A DNA stretch of 64,000 nucleotides from assembly GCF_039778605.1 (NCBI RefSeq), contig NZ_CP156060.1:1736001-1800000 (forward strand), read 5' to 3'. Both the position numbers and the translations under genes were made by a program. This document shows, one piece after another, positions 7,430-16,374 of the stretch (its first letter is position 1; every line of letters begins with the position of its first letter). The notes beneath the pieces were generated by a model. The model saw only the letters and a list, made by a program, of their open reading frames with translations. It did no database searches and was not told where the DNA came from. This DNA is from Flavobacterium sp. WV_118_3. GTDB lineage: Bacteria; Bacteroidota; Bacteroidia; Flavobacteriales; Flavobacteriaceae.

Positions 7430-9601
7430 ATGATTTCAATTACCGATAAAACCCTACAGGATTTAGAATTTAAAACCATACTGGAAACCATTTCGGACTT
7501 GTGTAATACCGAAACCGGAAAACAGAAGGCGCTTGAGATTATCCCTTTCAAAACTGAGGAAACGCTAATGGATTCGCTATTGCAAACATCCGAATACGTT
7601 GCTTCTTTTACCAATAATAATGTAATCCCGAATCACTATTTTGATGCGATTCACCACGAAATAAAATACCTGGCTATTGAAGATAGTTTTCTGGAGTTGA
7701 GCGGCTTTCGAAAGATTAGTGCGCTTTCCGACACTTCCAATACGCTGATTCAGTTTTTCCGAAAATTCGACGATTATTATCCGAAATTAAACCTTCGGGC
7801 ATCGGAGGTCGAACTGACGAAATTCATTATCCAGAAAATTGATGAGGTAGTCGACAAATACGGCGAAATTAAGGACAATGCCTCTCCGGATTTAGTCGAA
7901 ATTCGTCGTAATATAAATCTGGTTCGCGGAAAAATCAATCAGAGTTTTGGCGCAGCTTTGTCCAGCTACAATAGCATGGGCTATCTGGATGACATTCGGG
8001 AAACGATTGTGGATAACCGTCGCGTTTTGGCCGTATTGGCCATGTACCGTCGTAAAGTTAAAGGAACCATACTGGGAAGCTCCAAAACCGGAAGTATCGC
8101 CTATATCGAACCGGAAGCCACCTTGCGTTATTCGCGGGAACTAAGCAATCTGGAATATGAAGAACGCGAAGAAATTACCCGGATTTTAAAACAGCTAACC
8201 AATGCCATCCGCCCGTATATTCAGCTTTTAAAAGACTATCAGGATTTTTTGAGCGCTATCGACGTGGTCGCGGCGAAGGCAAAATATGCCTATAAAATCA
8301 ATGGTTTGCTTCCGAAAATAACAACAGAGAAAAAACTGTATTTCCGCGAGGCTTTCCATCCGATTCTGTATCTGAATAACAAACAGAAAAATGCGCCAAC
8401 CTATCCGCAAACAATCGAATTGACGCAGGAAAACCGGATTATTGTCATTTCCGGACCCAATGCCGGCGGAAAAAGTATTACCCTTAAAACGATCGGATTA
8501 TTGCAATTGATGTTACAAAGCGGTATCCTGATTCCGGTACACGAACGCAGTGAAACGTTTTTATTTGACCGTATTCTGACCGATATTGGCGACAACCAAT
8601 CCATCGAAAACCATTTGAGTACGTATAGTTACCGGTTGAAGAATATGAATTACTTTCTAAAAAAGTGTAACGCCAAAACCTTATTCCTGATCGATGAATT
8701 CGGAACCGGTTCCGATCCGGAGCTTGGTGGTGCTTTGGCCGAAACTTTTCTGGAAGAATTCTACCACCGTGAAGCCTTTGGTATTATTACCACGCATTAC
8801 ACCAATCTGAAAATACTCGCAAATGAACTGCCTTTTGCCACCAATGCAAATATGTTATTCGACGAAAAATCGCTGGAACCGATGTATAAATTACACCTGG
8901 GTCAGGCCGGTAGTTCCTTTACGTTTGAAGTGGCGCAGAAAAACGGCATTCCATATGGTTTGATCAATCGCGCAAAAAAGAAAGTCGAAGGTGATAAAGT
9001 CCGCTTTGACAAGACGATTGCCAACCTGCAAAAAGAGCGTTCCCGACTGGAAAAAACTTCTCAAAACCTAAAAGAGGAAGAAACCCGGGCGCGCGAGGAA
9101 AGCCGAAAAATGGAAGGCATCAATACGAAAATTCAGCAAAAACTGGAAAGCTATCAGGAATTGTATGATTCCAACCAACGTTTGATCTATATGGGTCAGA
9201 AAATGGACGATATTTCCGAAAAGTACTTTAATAACAAAAATAAAAAAGAACTTATCGGTGAATTCCTGAAAATGGTAGAGATCGAAAACTCCAAGCGTAA
9301 AAAAATTACGGTTAAGGAGAAAAAAGCCAAAGAAGCGGTTCAGAAAGAAATTATCGAAGAGGTTAAGGAAAAGGTTGAAGTGATCCGAAAAGAGAAAAAG
9401 GAAAAGAAAATAAAAGCCATTCAGGAAGAAAGCAACAAACCTAAAATTCCATTAAAAGTGGGCGACCGCGTTCGTATGATCGACGGTAAAGCCGTAGGAA
9501 GCATTGATACCATCGAAAAGAATAAAGCGACGGTCAATTATGGTATTTTCACATCCAAAGTTGCTCTGGATAATCTGGAACTGGTCGAACGCAAAAAATA
9601 G
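7430..9601 (+). CDS. mutS2: MutS2-family ATPase lacking the Smr domain
   Basis: This 723-residue protein has the MutS core and lever region, then a MutS-type ATPase with Walker A GPNAGGKS at 342-349, the TDIGDNQSIENHLSTYS signature at 384-400 and Walker B LFLIDEFGTGSD at 418-429. A charged coiled coil (about 505-650) and a small KOW-like beta segment (about 675-720) follow. The mismatch-recognition domain of MutS1 is absent. MutS2 proteins normally end in a Smr nuclease domain near residue 700-780, but this one stops after the KOW-like segment at LELVERKK. In other bacteria MutS2 acts on recombination intermediates or collided ribosomes. It is divergent from ung. Confidence 0.93.
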   Translation: MISITDKTLQDLEFKTILETISDLCNTETGKQKALEIIPFKTEETLMDSLLQTSEYVASFTNNNVIPNHYFDAIHHEIKYLAIEDSFLELSGFRKISALSDTSNTLIQFFRKFDDYYPKLNLRASEVELTKFIIQKIDEVVDKYGEIKDNASPDLVEIRRNINLVRGKINQSFGAALSSYNSMGYLDDIRETIVDNRRVLAVLAMYRRKVKGTILGSSKTGSIAYIEPEATLRYSRELSNLEYEEREEITRILKQLTNAIRPYIQLLKDYQDFLSAIDVVAAKAKYAYKINGLLPKITTEKKLYFREAFHPILYLNNKQKNAPTYPQTIELTQENRIIVISGPNAGGKSITLKTIGLLQLMLQSGILIPVHERSETFLFDRILTDIGDNQSIENHLSTYSYRLKNMNYFLKKCNAKTLFLIDEFGTGSDPELGGALAETFLEEFYHREAFGIITTHYTNLKILANELPFATNANMLFDEKSLEPMYKLHLGQAGSSFTFEVAQKNGIPYGLINRAKKKVEGDKVRFDKTIANLQKERSRLEKTSQNLKEEETRAREESRKMEGINTKIQQKLESYQELYDSNQRLIYMGQKMDDISEKYFNNKNKKELIGEFLKMVEIENSKRKKITVKEKKAKEAVQKEIIEEVKEKVEVIRKEKKEKKIKAIQEESNKPKIPLKVGDRVRMIDGKAVGSIDTIEKNKATVNYGIFTSKVALDNLELVERKK

Positions 9602-9604
9602 AAT

Positions 9605-10018
9605 ATGAAAGGTTTACCCCAAGACAAAAAGATCGTGCTTTTTGACGGTTTCTGCAACTTGTGTGATCGTTCGGTACAGTTTATCATTAAACACGACAAA
9701 AAAGACATCTTTCGTTTTCTGCCGTTGCAATCGGAACTGGGACAGCAGGTGATTCGCCATATCGGTGTCGATACCTCCAAAACCGACAGTATTATTCTGT
9801 ATGAACCCGGAATAGCTTATCATTATAAAGCCGATGCTGCGATTTCGATTGCCAAAACCATCGGTGGCATTTATTCACTATTTGGTTTGTTTAGCTGGCT
9901 TCCCAAACCGATTTCGAATGCCGTTTACGATTACGTGGCTAAAAACCGCTATAAATGGTACGGTAAAAAAGACCAGTGCATGTTACCGAGTCCGGAAATT
10001 AAGGCTAAATTTTTATAA
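9605..10018 (+). CDS. DCC-family (DUF393) thiol-disulfide oxidoreductase-like protein
   Basis: The 137-residue product opens with VLFDGFCNLCDRSVQFIIKHD, the D-x-x-C-x-x-C motif that names the DCC family (Cys17 and Cys20), followed by FRFLPLQSE. The family is predicted to be thioredoxin-like, but its reaction is not established. There is no signal peptide. It starts four bases after the mutS2 stop, so it is probably co-transcribed with mutS2. Confidence 0.88.
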   Translation: MKGLPQDKKIVLFDGFCNLCDRSVQFIIKHDKKDIFRFLPLQSELGQQVIRHIGVDTSKTDSIILYEPGIAYHYKADAAISIAKTIGGIYSLFGLFSWLPKPISNAVYDYVAKNRYKWYGKKDQCMLPSPEIKAKFL

Positions 10019-10055
10019 CCTGATAATTATCATCATTTTACCGCTAATTTAAAGT

Positions 10056-10063
10056 TAGATTTG
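10056..10063 (+). promoter_or_regulatory. -7 element before the 47-residue membrane protein
   Basis: TAGATTTG matches TAnnTTTG and lies 21 bases before the ATG at 10084. No clear -33 element was seen. It supports the small gene being transcribed separately from the DCC-family gene. Confidence 0.4.
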
Positions 10064-10083
10064 GGTAACTAAATCACTTAAAA

Positions 10084-10227
10084 ATGGCAAAGCTTTTTAT
10101 TTCCCTGTATTCCTGGTCCGTCGGTGCCTTTATTATGATTGGTATCTTTTCGTTCGTCATCTTTTCATTAGTCGCATCTATTTTCCTGATGATGAACAGC
10201 AATAAAAAGAAAAAAGAGCGGGACTAG
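10084..10227 (+). CDS. Small single-pass membrane protein, 47 residues, unknown
   Basis: The frame from ATG 10084 to TAG 10227 encodes MAKLFISLYSWSVGAF, then a hydrophobic stretch of about 25 residues (roughly 12-37), and a cationic tail NSNKKKKERD. The positive tail after the membrane helix suggests the C-terminus faces the cytosol. A TAnnTTTG element sits 21 bases upstream. The last codons of the gene form one arm of the terminator hairpin used by the opposite-strand T9SS cargo gene. I do not recognise a family; it might be a stress-response or complex-associated micropeptide. Coding status rests on the clean frame, the membrane-then-basic pattern and the promoter element. Confidence 0.55.
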   Translation: MAKLFISLYSWSVGAFIMIGIFSFVIFSLVASIFLMMNSNKKKKERD

Positions 10228-10245
10228 CATCGCTATCCCGCTCTT
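10214..10245 (-). terminator. Terminator of the T9SS type A cargo gene
   Basis: AAGAGCGGGA at 10214-10223 pairs with TCCCGCTCTT at 10236-10245, and TAGC/GCTA extends the stem to 14 base pairs with one bulge and a three-base loop. On the minus strand the stem is followed by a T run, so it serves the gene ending at 10273. It overlaps the end of the small plus-strand gene. Confidence 0.85.
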
Positions 10246-10272
10246 ACAAATACAAATCAGAAAAAATAATTA

Positions 10273-11019
10273 TTATTTTTTGACAATCTTTTCAGTTGTC
10301 ACACCTTTATCTGTTGTGATATTCATAAAATAAATTCCGGAATTTAAATCGGCAATATTAACCTGAGCTTCCGAAACTGCATCAAATTTTACAGTTTTTA
10401 CCGTTCTTCCATTGATATCGTTGATTGCAATCTGGTTCACCATAACGTTGGCATCGTTTGCAACCGTTACTACATCATGAACCGGATTCGGGAATACTGT
10501 AAATTTCGCTTTTGAAAAATCGTTAGCAGAAGCCGTTACTTCTGTAAGACCGTTTAACGTTAACGTTCCGGTCCAGATACCTGCTGCTCCTTCTCCATCG
10601 TAACCATGACCTAACCAAACGGTATACGTTGTTCCGTCGAAACTAAGCGGTGTATCCAATACAATTGTTCCTGTTACAGGAGTTCCTGGCTCGTCCGAAT
10701 CACCATCATCCCAGAAATAGCTCTGGTCTGCATATAAATCGTCGTACCCTCCAATTTGCAATAATCCCAATGAATTAATATCGCCATTAGCCGTAACATA
10801 TACTGTAAGATCACTCGCATACGTTTCCATGGCAGAATCGTTAAGGATAGCATTCATCGTAACACTGTTTAGCGTCCCGGTGAATTCTCCCGGCTCATTA
10901 AGCTTATAAAACATAAAGCTTTCGATTGCCATATTGTTAAAAGGAACCGTTACCGATTGTGCGAAAGTTGTGTTTATTGATGCCAACACAAGGCATAAAC
11001 AAAGTAATGTTTTTTTCAT
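10273..11019 (-). CDS. Secreted protein with T9SS type A sorting domain
   Basis: This 248-residue protein begins with a clear signal peptide (MKKTLLCLCLVLASINTTFAQ) and ends with a T9SS C-terminal domain: FPNPVHDVVTVAN, then INDINGRTVKTVKF, AQVNIADLNSGIYFMNI and KIVKK. The family known to carry this tail is exported by the type IX system and may be attached to the cell surface. The middle region is acidic and beta-rich with no recognised enzyme motif (YADQSYFWDDGDSDEPG is notably acidic). I chose the Met at 11019, because the 13 residues encoded upstream would spoil the signal peptide. The function of the passenger is unknown. Confidence 0.88.
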   Translation of the reverse strand: MKKTLLCLCLVLASINTTFAQSVTVPFNNMAIESFMFYKLNEPGEFTGTLNSVTMNAILNDSAMETYASDLTVYVTANGDINSLGLLQIGGYDDLYADQSYFWDDGDSDEPGTPVTGTIVLDTPLSFDGTTYTVWLGHGYDGEGAAGIWTGTLTLNGLTEVTASANDFSKAKFTVFPNPVHDVVTVANDANVMVNQIAINDINGRTVKTVKFDAVSEAQVNIADLNSGIYFMNITTDKGVTTEKIVKK

Positions 11020-11123
11020 TATAATTGGTTTTGTATTACTAAAAGTAAAATTAACCATTAAATTTTAAGGAAAAAACAACACAAATGTTAATTCAAAATA
11101 AATACAACCTTCCGTTAACACAC

Positions 11124-11155
11124 ACAAAAAAACCTTAATATTAACTTAAGGTTTT
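11124..11155 (-). terminator. Terminator of aroC
   Basis: AAAACCTTAA at 11129-11138 pairs with TTAAGGTTTT at 11146-11155 around a seven-base loop. On the minus strand it is followed by a T run, 30 bases past the aroC stop. Confidence 0.75.
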
Positions 11156-11184
11156 AAAGAAAATTCATTTTTTTTACTAATTTT

Positions 11185-12234
11185 TCACTTCCTAAGGAAA
11201 AAATCTAATAGGACAATTGCAGCCATAGCTTCGACAATTGGTACCGCACGCGGTACTACACAAGGATCGTGACGTCCCTTACCCTGCTGTTCGGTTATAT
11301 TTCCTTTATTATCAAGAACTTCCTGCTTTTGCATAATCGTAGCCACCGGCTTAAAGGCTACCCGAAAGTAAATATCCATCCCATTACTAATTCCTCCCTG
11401 AATCCCTCCGGAAAGGTTGCTTTTAGTGGTTCCATCCGAATTATACAGGTCGTTATGCTCGCTTCCTTTCATTTTGGCACCACAAAAACCACTACCATAT
11501 TCAAACCCTTTTACCGCATTAATCGATAACATCGCTTTTCCCAGTTCGGCATGCAGTTTGTCGAATACCGGCTCGCCCAAACCGATCGGTACATTTTGAA
11601 TTACACAGGTAACAGTACCACCAACAGTATCTCCTTCTTTTCGGATTTCTTTAATATACGCTTCCATTTTTTCGGCCGTCGCCTGATCCGGGCAACGTAC
11701 CGCATTACTTTCTGTTAATGAAAAATCCAGCGCCTGATACGGCTTATCAATAAAAATATCGCCAACAGACGATACGAATGCATTGATTTTAATTTCCGGC
11801 ATGGCTTGTTTGGCGATCGCTCCGGCTACTACCCGACTCGCTGTTTCACGAGCTGAACTACGTCCGCCGCCACGATAATCGCGGATGCCATATTTTTGTT
11901 CGTATACATAATCGGCATGACTCGGACGATACGTGTCCTTTATATGGGAATAATCGTCTGATTTCTGATTCGTATTCGGTACAATAAAACCGATTGGTGT
12001 TCCGGTTGTTTTTCCTTCGAAAATTCCCGATAAGAATTGTACGGCATCTTCCTCTTTTCGTTGGGTTACAATAGCCGATTGTCCCGGTTTACGGCGTTGC
12101 ATTTCTTTTTGAATGGCTTCAAAATCCAAAGCAATCCCAGCCGGGCATCCGTCAATAATTCCTCCTAAAGCTTCTCCATGCGATTCCCCGAATGTAGTTA
12201 TTCTGAATAATGTTCCGTATGTATTTCCTGCCAT
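11185..12234 (-). CDS. aroC: Chorismate synthase
   Basis: The 349-residue enzyme converts 5-enolpyruvylshikimate-3-phosphate to chorismate, the last common step of aromatic amino-acid synthesis, using reduced FMN. Family motifs are [17 protein letters not shown] at the start, the Arg-rich [30 protein letters not shown] and the C-terminal [18 protein letters not shown]. Length and order are normal. It is a single gene with its own terminator. Confidence 0.97.
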   Translation of the reverse strand: MAGNTYGTLFRITTFGESHGEALGGIIDGCPAGIALDFEAIQKEMQRRKPGQSAIVTQRKEEDAVQFLSGIFEGKTTGTPIGFIVPNTNQKSDDYSHIKDTYRPSHADYVYEQKYGIRDYRGGGRSSARETASRVVAGAIAKQAMPEIKINAFVSSVGDIFIDKPYQALDFSLTESNAVRCPDQATAEKMEAYIKEIRKEGDTVGGTVTCVIQNVPIGLGEPVFDKLHAELGKAMLSINAVKGFEYGSGFCGAKMKGSEHNDLYNSDGTTKSNLSGGIQGGISNGMDIYFRVAFKPVATIMQKQEVLDNKGNITEQQGKGRHDPCVVPRAVPIVEAMAAIVLLDFFLRK

Positions 12235-12354
12235 AACGCGTATTTTTATACAAAAATAAACTTTTCTGATCGCACAGCAATACTAAACTTTTCGTAAAGA
12301 ACTAATAATTATTTAATGTTTCATTAAATTTTTAATAACAACAAAAGGGTTTAT

Positions 12355-13212
12355 TTGTTAAACTTAAATTTCAATTCCTTGAAAAAGAGAAGCGTTGATA
12401 TTGTTGTTATCTCCGATGTACATTTAGGTACTTATGGCTGTCATGCAAAAGAATTACTGAAATACCTGAACACGATCAAGCCCAAAACACTAATATTGAA
12501 TGGTGATATTATCGATATCTGGCAGTTTCGAAAATCCTATTTCCCAAAATCCCACCTTAAAGTTGTAAAAAAATTACTGGATTTTTCCTCCAAAGGGACG
12601 CGGGTTTATTATATCACCGGCAACCACGACGAGATGTTACGGAAGTTTAGCGATACCACAATGGGGAATTTTTCCATAGTCGACAAACTGGTTTTGGATT
12701 TACACGATAAAAAAGCCTGGATTTTTCACGGTGATATTTTTGATAATTCCGTACATCATGCCAAATGGATCGCGAAACTAGGCGGTATTGGCTACGATTA
12801 TCTGATTTTGCTAAACCGTTTTATCAACTGGTGTCTGATAAAAATGGGAAAAGAACCGTATTCCTTATCAAAAAAGATCAAAAGCAGTGTCAAAAAAGCC
12901 GTTAAATTTATCTCCGATTTCGAAACGACTGCAACTGATCTGGCCATCGAAAAAAATTATGATTATGTGATATGTGGTCATATCCACGAGCCTAAAATTG
13001 TCGAAAAAGAAAACAAAAAAGGAAAAACACTCTATCTGAATTCCGGTGACTGGATTGAAAATCTGACCGCGCTGGAATACAATAAAAAAAGATGGAAACT
13101 GTATCAGTATTCTCCGGAAGCGGCACAAGCCGAAGAAGAGGATGATTATTTTGAACAGGAAACCCAATTAAGCCAGGAATTATTATCTTTAAAAATACTA
13201 ATGAAAGGTTAA
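12355..13212 (+). CDS. Metallophosphoesterase, LpxH-like (UDP-2,3-diacylglucosamine diphosphatase)
   Basis: The 285-residue protein has the full calcineurin-type metal-binding set: SDVHLG (Asp21, His23), NGDIID (Asp51), GNHDE (Asn90-His91-Asp92), FHGD (His125) and CGHIHEP (His209, His211). The size and the SDVHLGTYGCH opening match the LpxH-like enzymes of Bacteroidota, which hydrolyse UDP-2,3-diacylglucosamine in lipid A synthesis. The start is a TTG, since no in-frame ATG lies upstream near the conserved beginning, and AAAGGG stands just before it as a likely ribosome binding site. The C-terminus is acidic (AEEEDDYFEQE). Function in lipid A synthesis is inferred from similarity only. Confidence 0.82.
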   Translation: MLNLNFNSLKKRSVDIVVISDVHLGTYGCHAKELLKYLNTIKPKTLILNGDIIDIWQFRKSYFPKSHLKVVKKLLDFSSKGTRVYYITGNHDEMLRKFSDTTMGNFSIVDKLVLDLHDKKAWIFHGDIFDNSVHHAKWIAKLGGIGYDYLILLNRFINWCLIKMGKEPYSLSKKIKSSVKKAVKFISDFETTATDLAIEKNYDYVICGHIHEPKIVEKENKKGKTLYLNSGDWIENLTALEYNKKRWKLYQYSPEAAQAEEEDDYFEQETQLSQELLSLKILMKG

Positions 13213-13255
13213 TATTTTAACATTTTTTAGTACATTAGCTAAAAGATTTTACTAA

Positions 13256-14038
13256 ATGATTTTAAGATACATCCCGGCCCTTTTGGGTGTTTTGCTACTT
13301 TGCTCCTGTTCTTCCTCTACTGAAGAATCAACAACGGGTAGTACACCTTCCAATTCTGATTATTTTCCACTATCGACCAATAATTACTGGACGTATACCG
13401 TCGATACCATGCGGGATTCCCTTTATATCGCAAACGACACACTGATTGCCAGTACACCTCATAAAAAATGCAAAGCCAAAGATTTTCCAGTTGGATTTTA
13501 TTCCAATTCTTTAAATAAAAACGGAATTCGTAAATCCGGCGACCAAATATTAGCTTCCGGAACCTTCGATCTGGAAGCTTTTACCGGACTCCCTATCGCG
13601 ATTAGCCTAAATAATTTTATTATTTTTAAAGAAAATGCTACCGCCGGACAAGCATTAGGAAACGTTACCGGAACCTTACAACAAACCGTTCAGGATTTAC
13701 CGTTAACCATTCAATATAAGGTCACTAGCATCGCCGGAGCCACGCTCCCAAACTATACTTCACCTAACGGTGATCCCTATACCAATGTAAAAGCTGTTAA
13801 CACAATCATAAATTTACAGGTCTCAACCGTTTATTTTGGCATACCTTTTGTAGTCTTACCTTCACAAGACGTTCTTGTTTCTACGCAGTATTTCGCCAAA
13901 GACATCGGTGTGGTGCATACCAATACCAATTTACAGTATGCATTGAGTAGTGGTATTCCAGCCGGAATCCCTTTACCAATACCGAGTTCAGGCAATCAGA
14001 CGCAACAGGAATTCTTAGATGATTATCATATTAATTAA
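13256..14038 (+). CDS. Lipoprotein of unknown function
   Basis: This 260-residue protein starts with a lipoprotein signal (LLGVLLLCSC, Cys18 as lipidation site) followed by SSSTEES, a serine/acid-rich stretch like the Bacteroidota surface-export signal for lipoproteins. The remainder is beta-rich with DYFPLSTNNYWTYTVDT near the start, a segment often seen at the start of Bacteroidota lipoproteins of unknown function. There are no catalytic motifs. It follows the LpxH-like gene by 43 bases and precedes an outer-membrane barrel gene. Confidence 0.75.
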   Translation: MILRYIPALLGVLLLCSCSSSTEESTTGSTPSNSDYFPLSTNNYWTYTVDTMRDSLYIANDTLIASTPHKKCKAKDFPVGFYSNSLNKNGIRKSGDQILASGTFDLEAFTGLPIAISLNNFIIFKENATAGQALGNVTGTLQQTVQDLPLTIQYKVTSIAGATLPNYTSPNGDPYTNVKAVNTIINLQVSTVYFGIPFVVLPSQDVLVSTQYFAKDIGVVHTNTNLQYALSSGIPAGIPLPIPSSGNQTQQEFLDDYHIN

Positions 14039-14137
14039 AAAAAGTTACCCTGCCATACAATAAAATTGTTTGTTAAAATAAAGCCGACAATTATAATAAT
14101 AACCAAACAGCAGGGTTATATTGTTAAAATTTTTTAT

Positions 14138-14632
14138 ATGAAGAAACTATTTTTATCTGCCTTCATGTTAATGGGATTAGCATTTGGCACACAAGCACAG
14201 GAAATTTCTAAAAATGCTTTAGGTCTGCGTTTAGGCGACAACGATGGTTTTGGTGGTGAGATCTCCTATCAGCGAGGTCTTTCTAAAAATAACCGTTTGG
14301 AAGTCGACCTTGGATGGAGAAACAGCAAGCATGTAGATGCCTTCAAACTTAGCGGTTTGTACCAGTGGGTTTGGAACATCGACGGTGGCTTTAACTGGTA
14401 TGCCGGTGTTGGTGGAGGAATCGGAAGCTGGAGTTATGAAAATGACTACCATGTAGATGTAAAAGACAGCGGTACTTTTGTATTTGCTGCCGGTGATATC
14501 GGTATCGAGTATGTATTCGACATTCCGTTACAGATTTCATTAGACTTCCGTCCGGAGCTATACTTTAACGACGATTACAGAGGTGATAACTTCGGTCCGG
14601 ATATCGCATTAGGTATTCGTTACCGTTTCTAA
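14138..14632 (+). CDS. Small outer-membrane beta-barrel protein
   Basis: The 164-residue product has a signal peptide (MKKLFLSAFMLMGLAFGTQAQ) followed by alternating strands such as ALGLRLGDNDGFGGEISYQR, LEVDLGWRN and GGFNWYAGVGGGIGSWSYE, and it ends in IALGIRYRF with the terminal Phe typical of outer-membrane barrels. Eight strands would fit the length. The frame runs upstream to 14066, but those residues lack signal-peptide character, so the Met at 14138 was chosen. The ligand or role is unknown. Confidence 0.85.
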   Translation: MKKLFLSAFMLMGLAFGTQAQEISKNALGLRLGDNDGFGGEISYQRGLSKNNRLEVDLGWRNSKHVDAFKLSGLYQWVWNIDGGFNWYAGVGGGIGSWSYENDYHVDVKDSGTFVFAAGDIGIEYVFDIPLQISLDFRPELYFNDDYRGDNFGPDIALGIRYRF

Positions 14633-14636
14633 AAAT

Positions 14637-14667
14637 AAAAAAGGGCTGTCAATGACAACCCTTTTTT
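14637..14667. terminator. Bidirectional terminator between barrel gene and bshA
   Basis: AAAAAAGGG at 14637-14645 pairs with CCCTTTTTT at 14659-14667, with a TGTCA/TGACA inner stem. It has T runs in both directions and separates convergent genes. Confidence 0.85.
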
Positions 14668-14682
14668 ATTTTTCTGATTTAT

Positions 14683-15816
14683 TTATGCAAAATCTTCCAG
14701 TGCTTTGCGATACAGATTTTCGTAAAGCGGGAGAATATTCATAATATCAAACTCCTTGGACGCTTCGAGCGCATTCTTTTTAAAAGTCAGTAGCTTCTCG
14801 TCGTCTGATAAGATTTTTATCGCATTGGCAGCCATTTCCTGTACATTCCCAACATCGCTCAGGTAACCCGAATAACCGTCTTTGTTTACTTCCGGTAATC
14901 CGCCCGAATTACTTGAGATAATTGGTACACCACAAGCCATTGCTTCTAACGCCGCGAGACCAAAACTTTCGGTTTCCGACGGTAACAGGAACAAATCGGA
15001 ATAACATAAGATCTTATCGATTTCACTGCTGTTTCCAAAGAAAATCACTTTGTCGGTAATTCCCAGGTCTTCGCATAATTTTTCGGCCACTTCTTTTTCC
15101 GGTCCGTCGCCAACCATCATTAACTTAGATGGGATTTCTTTTTGAATCTCGTTGAAAATTTTCACCACATCCGGGATGCGTTTCACTTTTCGAAAGTTAC
15201 TGATATGGGTAATAATTTTTTCTTCTTTGGTCGCCATTAACGAACGATGGCAAGGGGAATTTTCATCGATTCTGTTTTTATCAATTTCGATAAAATTCGG
15301 AATCACCATAATTTCTTTTTTGATATCAAAAAGTCGGTAAGTTTCATCTCGTAAACTTTCCGAAACCGAAGTCACCACATCGGATTTATTGATACTGAAA
15401 CATACGGCCGGTTTGTAAAACGGATGGTTTCCAACCAGCGTAATGTCCGTTCCGTGTAAGGTAGTCACCATCGGGATACGGATTCCTTCGTCTTCCAGCA
15501 TCTTTTTAGCCATATAACCGGCATAAGCATGCGGGATGGCATAATGTACGTGTAATAGTTCAATCTTATGCAGTTTTACCATGTCGACCAACTTACTGGA
15601 CAAGGCCAGTTCGTACGGTTGGTAATGAAACAAGGGATATTCCGGTACGTGTACTTCGTGATAATGGATATTAGGATTCAGCAAGGCCAATCGAACCGGC
15701 TGACTATACGTTATAAAATGAATTTCGTGACCTCTCCTGGCGAGCTCCAAACCCAACTCGGTTGCCACTACACCACTACCTCCAAAGGTAGGATAACATA
15801 CTATAGCAATTTTCAT
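14683..15816 (-). CDS. bshA: N-acetyl-alpha-D-glucosaminyl L-malate synthase (bacillithiol step 1)
   Basis: This 377-residue GT4 glycosyltransferase joins UDP-GlcNAc to L-malate, the first step of bacillithiol synthesis. The start MKIAIVCYPTFGGSGVVATELG is characteristic of BshA, as are VHYAIPHAYAGYMAK, TTLHGTDITLVG and the sugar-nucleotide-binding ESFGLAALEAMACGVPII near the end. The length is normal. The other bacillithiol genes (bshB, bshC) are not in the window. It implies that the organism uses bacillithiol as its main low-molecular thiol. Confidence 0.93.
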   Translation of the reverse strand: MKIAIVCYPTFGGSGVVATELGLELARRGHEIHFITYSQPVRLALLNPNIHYHEVHVPEYPLFHYQPYELALSSKLVDMVKLHKIELLHVHYAIPHAYAGYMAKKMLEDEGIRIPMVTTLHGTDITLVGNHPFYKPAVCFSINKSDVVTSVSESLRDETYRLFDIKKEIMVIPNFIEIDKNRIDENSPCHRSLMATKEEKIITHISNFRKVKRIPDVVKIFNEIQKEIPSKLMMVGDGPEKEVAEKLCEDLGITDKVIFFGNSSEIDKILCYSDLFLLPSETESFGLAALEAMACGVPIISSNSGGLPEVNKDGYSGYLSDVGNVQEMAANAIKILSDDEKLLTFKKNALEASKEFDIMNILPLYENLYRKALEDFA

Positions 15817-15899
15817 TTTTAGTTTTTAAAAGTGAACTAAAGTACTGCAAAAAAGTAAGGTAATCCGGATTTTTAGATAAAATTAACGAAACGAAAAAG

Positions 15900-16355
15900 T
15901 TAGCGTTTCAGCATCGTTTCATAGCGCGTAATCCAGTCTTCCACCGTCATCTTGGTAAAAAGTTCTCCTAATAGTTCATATGGAATGGTCTCCATTTTTT
16001 TAAAACGGATACAACTTTTTCCCATATCCAATTTGGTTTTTACATGTTTGGGATATTCTCCAACAAACCAATCGTATAAATCTTTATCGGCATAAATTCC
16101 CATATGGTAAATGGCGATAAAATTCTTTTGAGAAGCCATACCTAAAAACGGAAGCGGTTGTTTCGGATCGCAATGGTATCCATTCGGATAGGTTGTATGC
16201 GGAACCGAATAGCCAACCATGCCATAGCCCATCCCTTCCTGAAATCCTTCCGGAAGACTCTCTTTTATGATGTTTCTTAATTTGATCATCGCCGGTTTAC
16301 GATCGTCTGGTAACGAATCGAAATAAGCATCAGGAGTGGTTTCTTTTGATTGCAT
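15900..16355 (-). CDS. DUF1801 (YdhG-like) protein
   Basis: The 151-residue protein opens with the YFDSLPDDRKPAMIKLRNIIKESLP pattern of the DUF1801/YdhG family and contains GYGMVGYSVPHTTYP, FIAIYHMGIY and GKSCIRFKKME. The fold is alpha/beta and its biochemical function is unknown. The four-residue C-terminal tail is basic. It stands 20 bases downstream of the GH3 fusion gene on the same strand, so it may share its transcript. Confidence 0.82.
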   Translation of the reverse strand: MQSKETTPDAYFDSLPDDRKPAMIKLRNIIKESLPEGFQEGMGYGMVGYSVPHTTYPNGYHCDPKQPLPFLGMASQKNFIAIYHMGIYADKDLYDWFVGEYPKHVKTKLDMGKSCIRFKKMETIPYELLGELFTKMTVEDWITRYETMLKR

Positions 16356-16374
16356 AAGGGTATTTTTTGATGGT

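Noticed and set aside
11020..11058. Longer start for the T9SS type A cargo gene
   Set aside because: The added 13 residues would sit before a complete signal peptide, and the region looks like a promoter (TACTTTTA on the minus strand).
14066..14137. Longer start for the outer-membrane barrel gene
   Set aside because: The extra residues are not signal-peptide-like, and the Met at 14138 begins a classic signal peptide.
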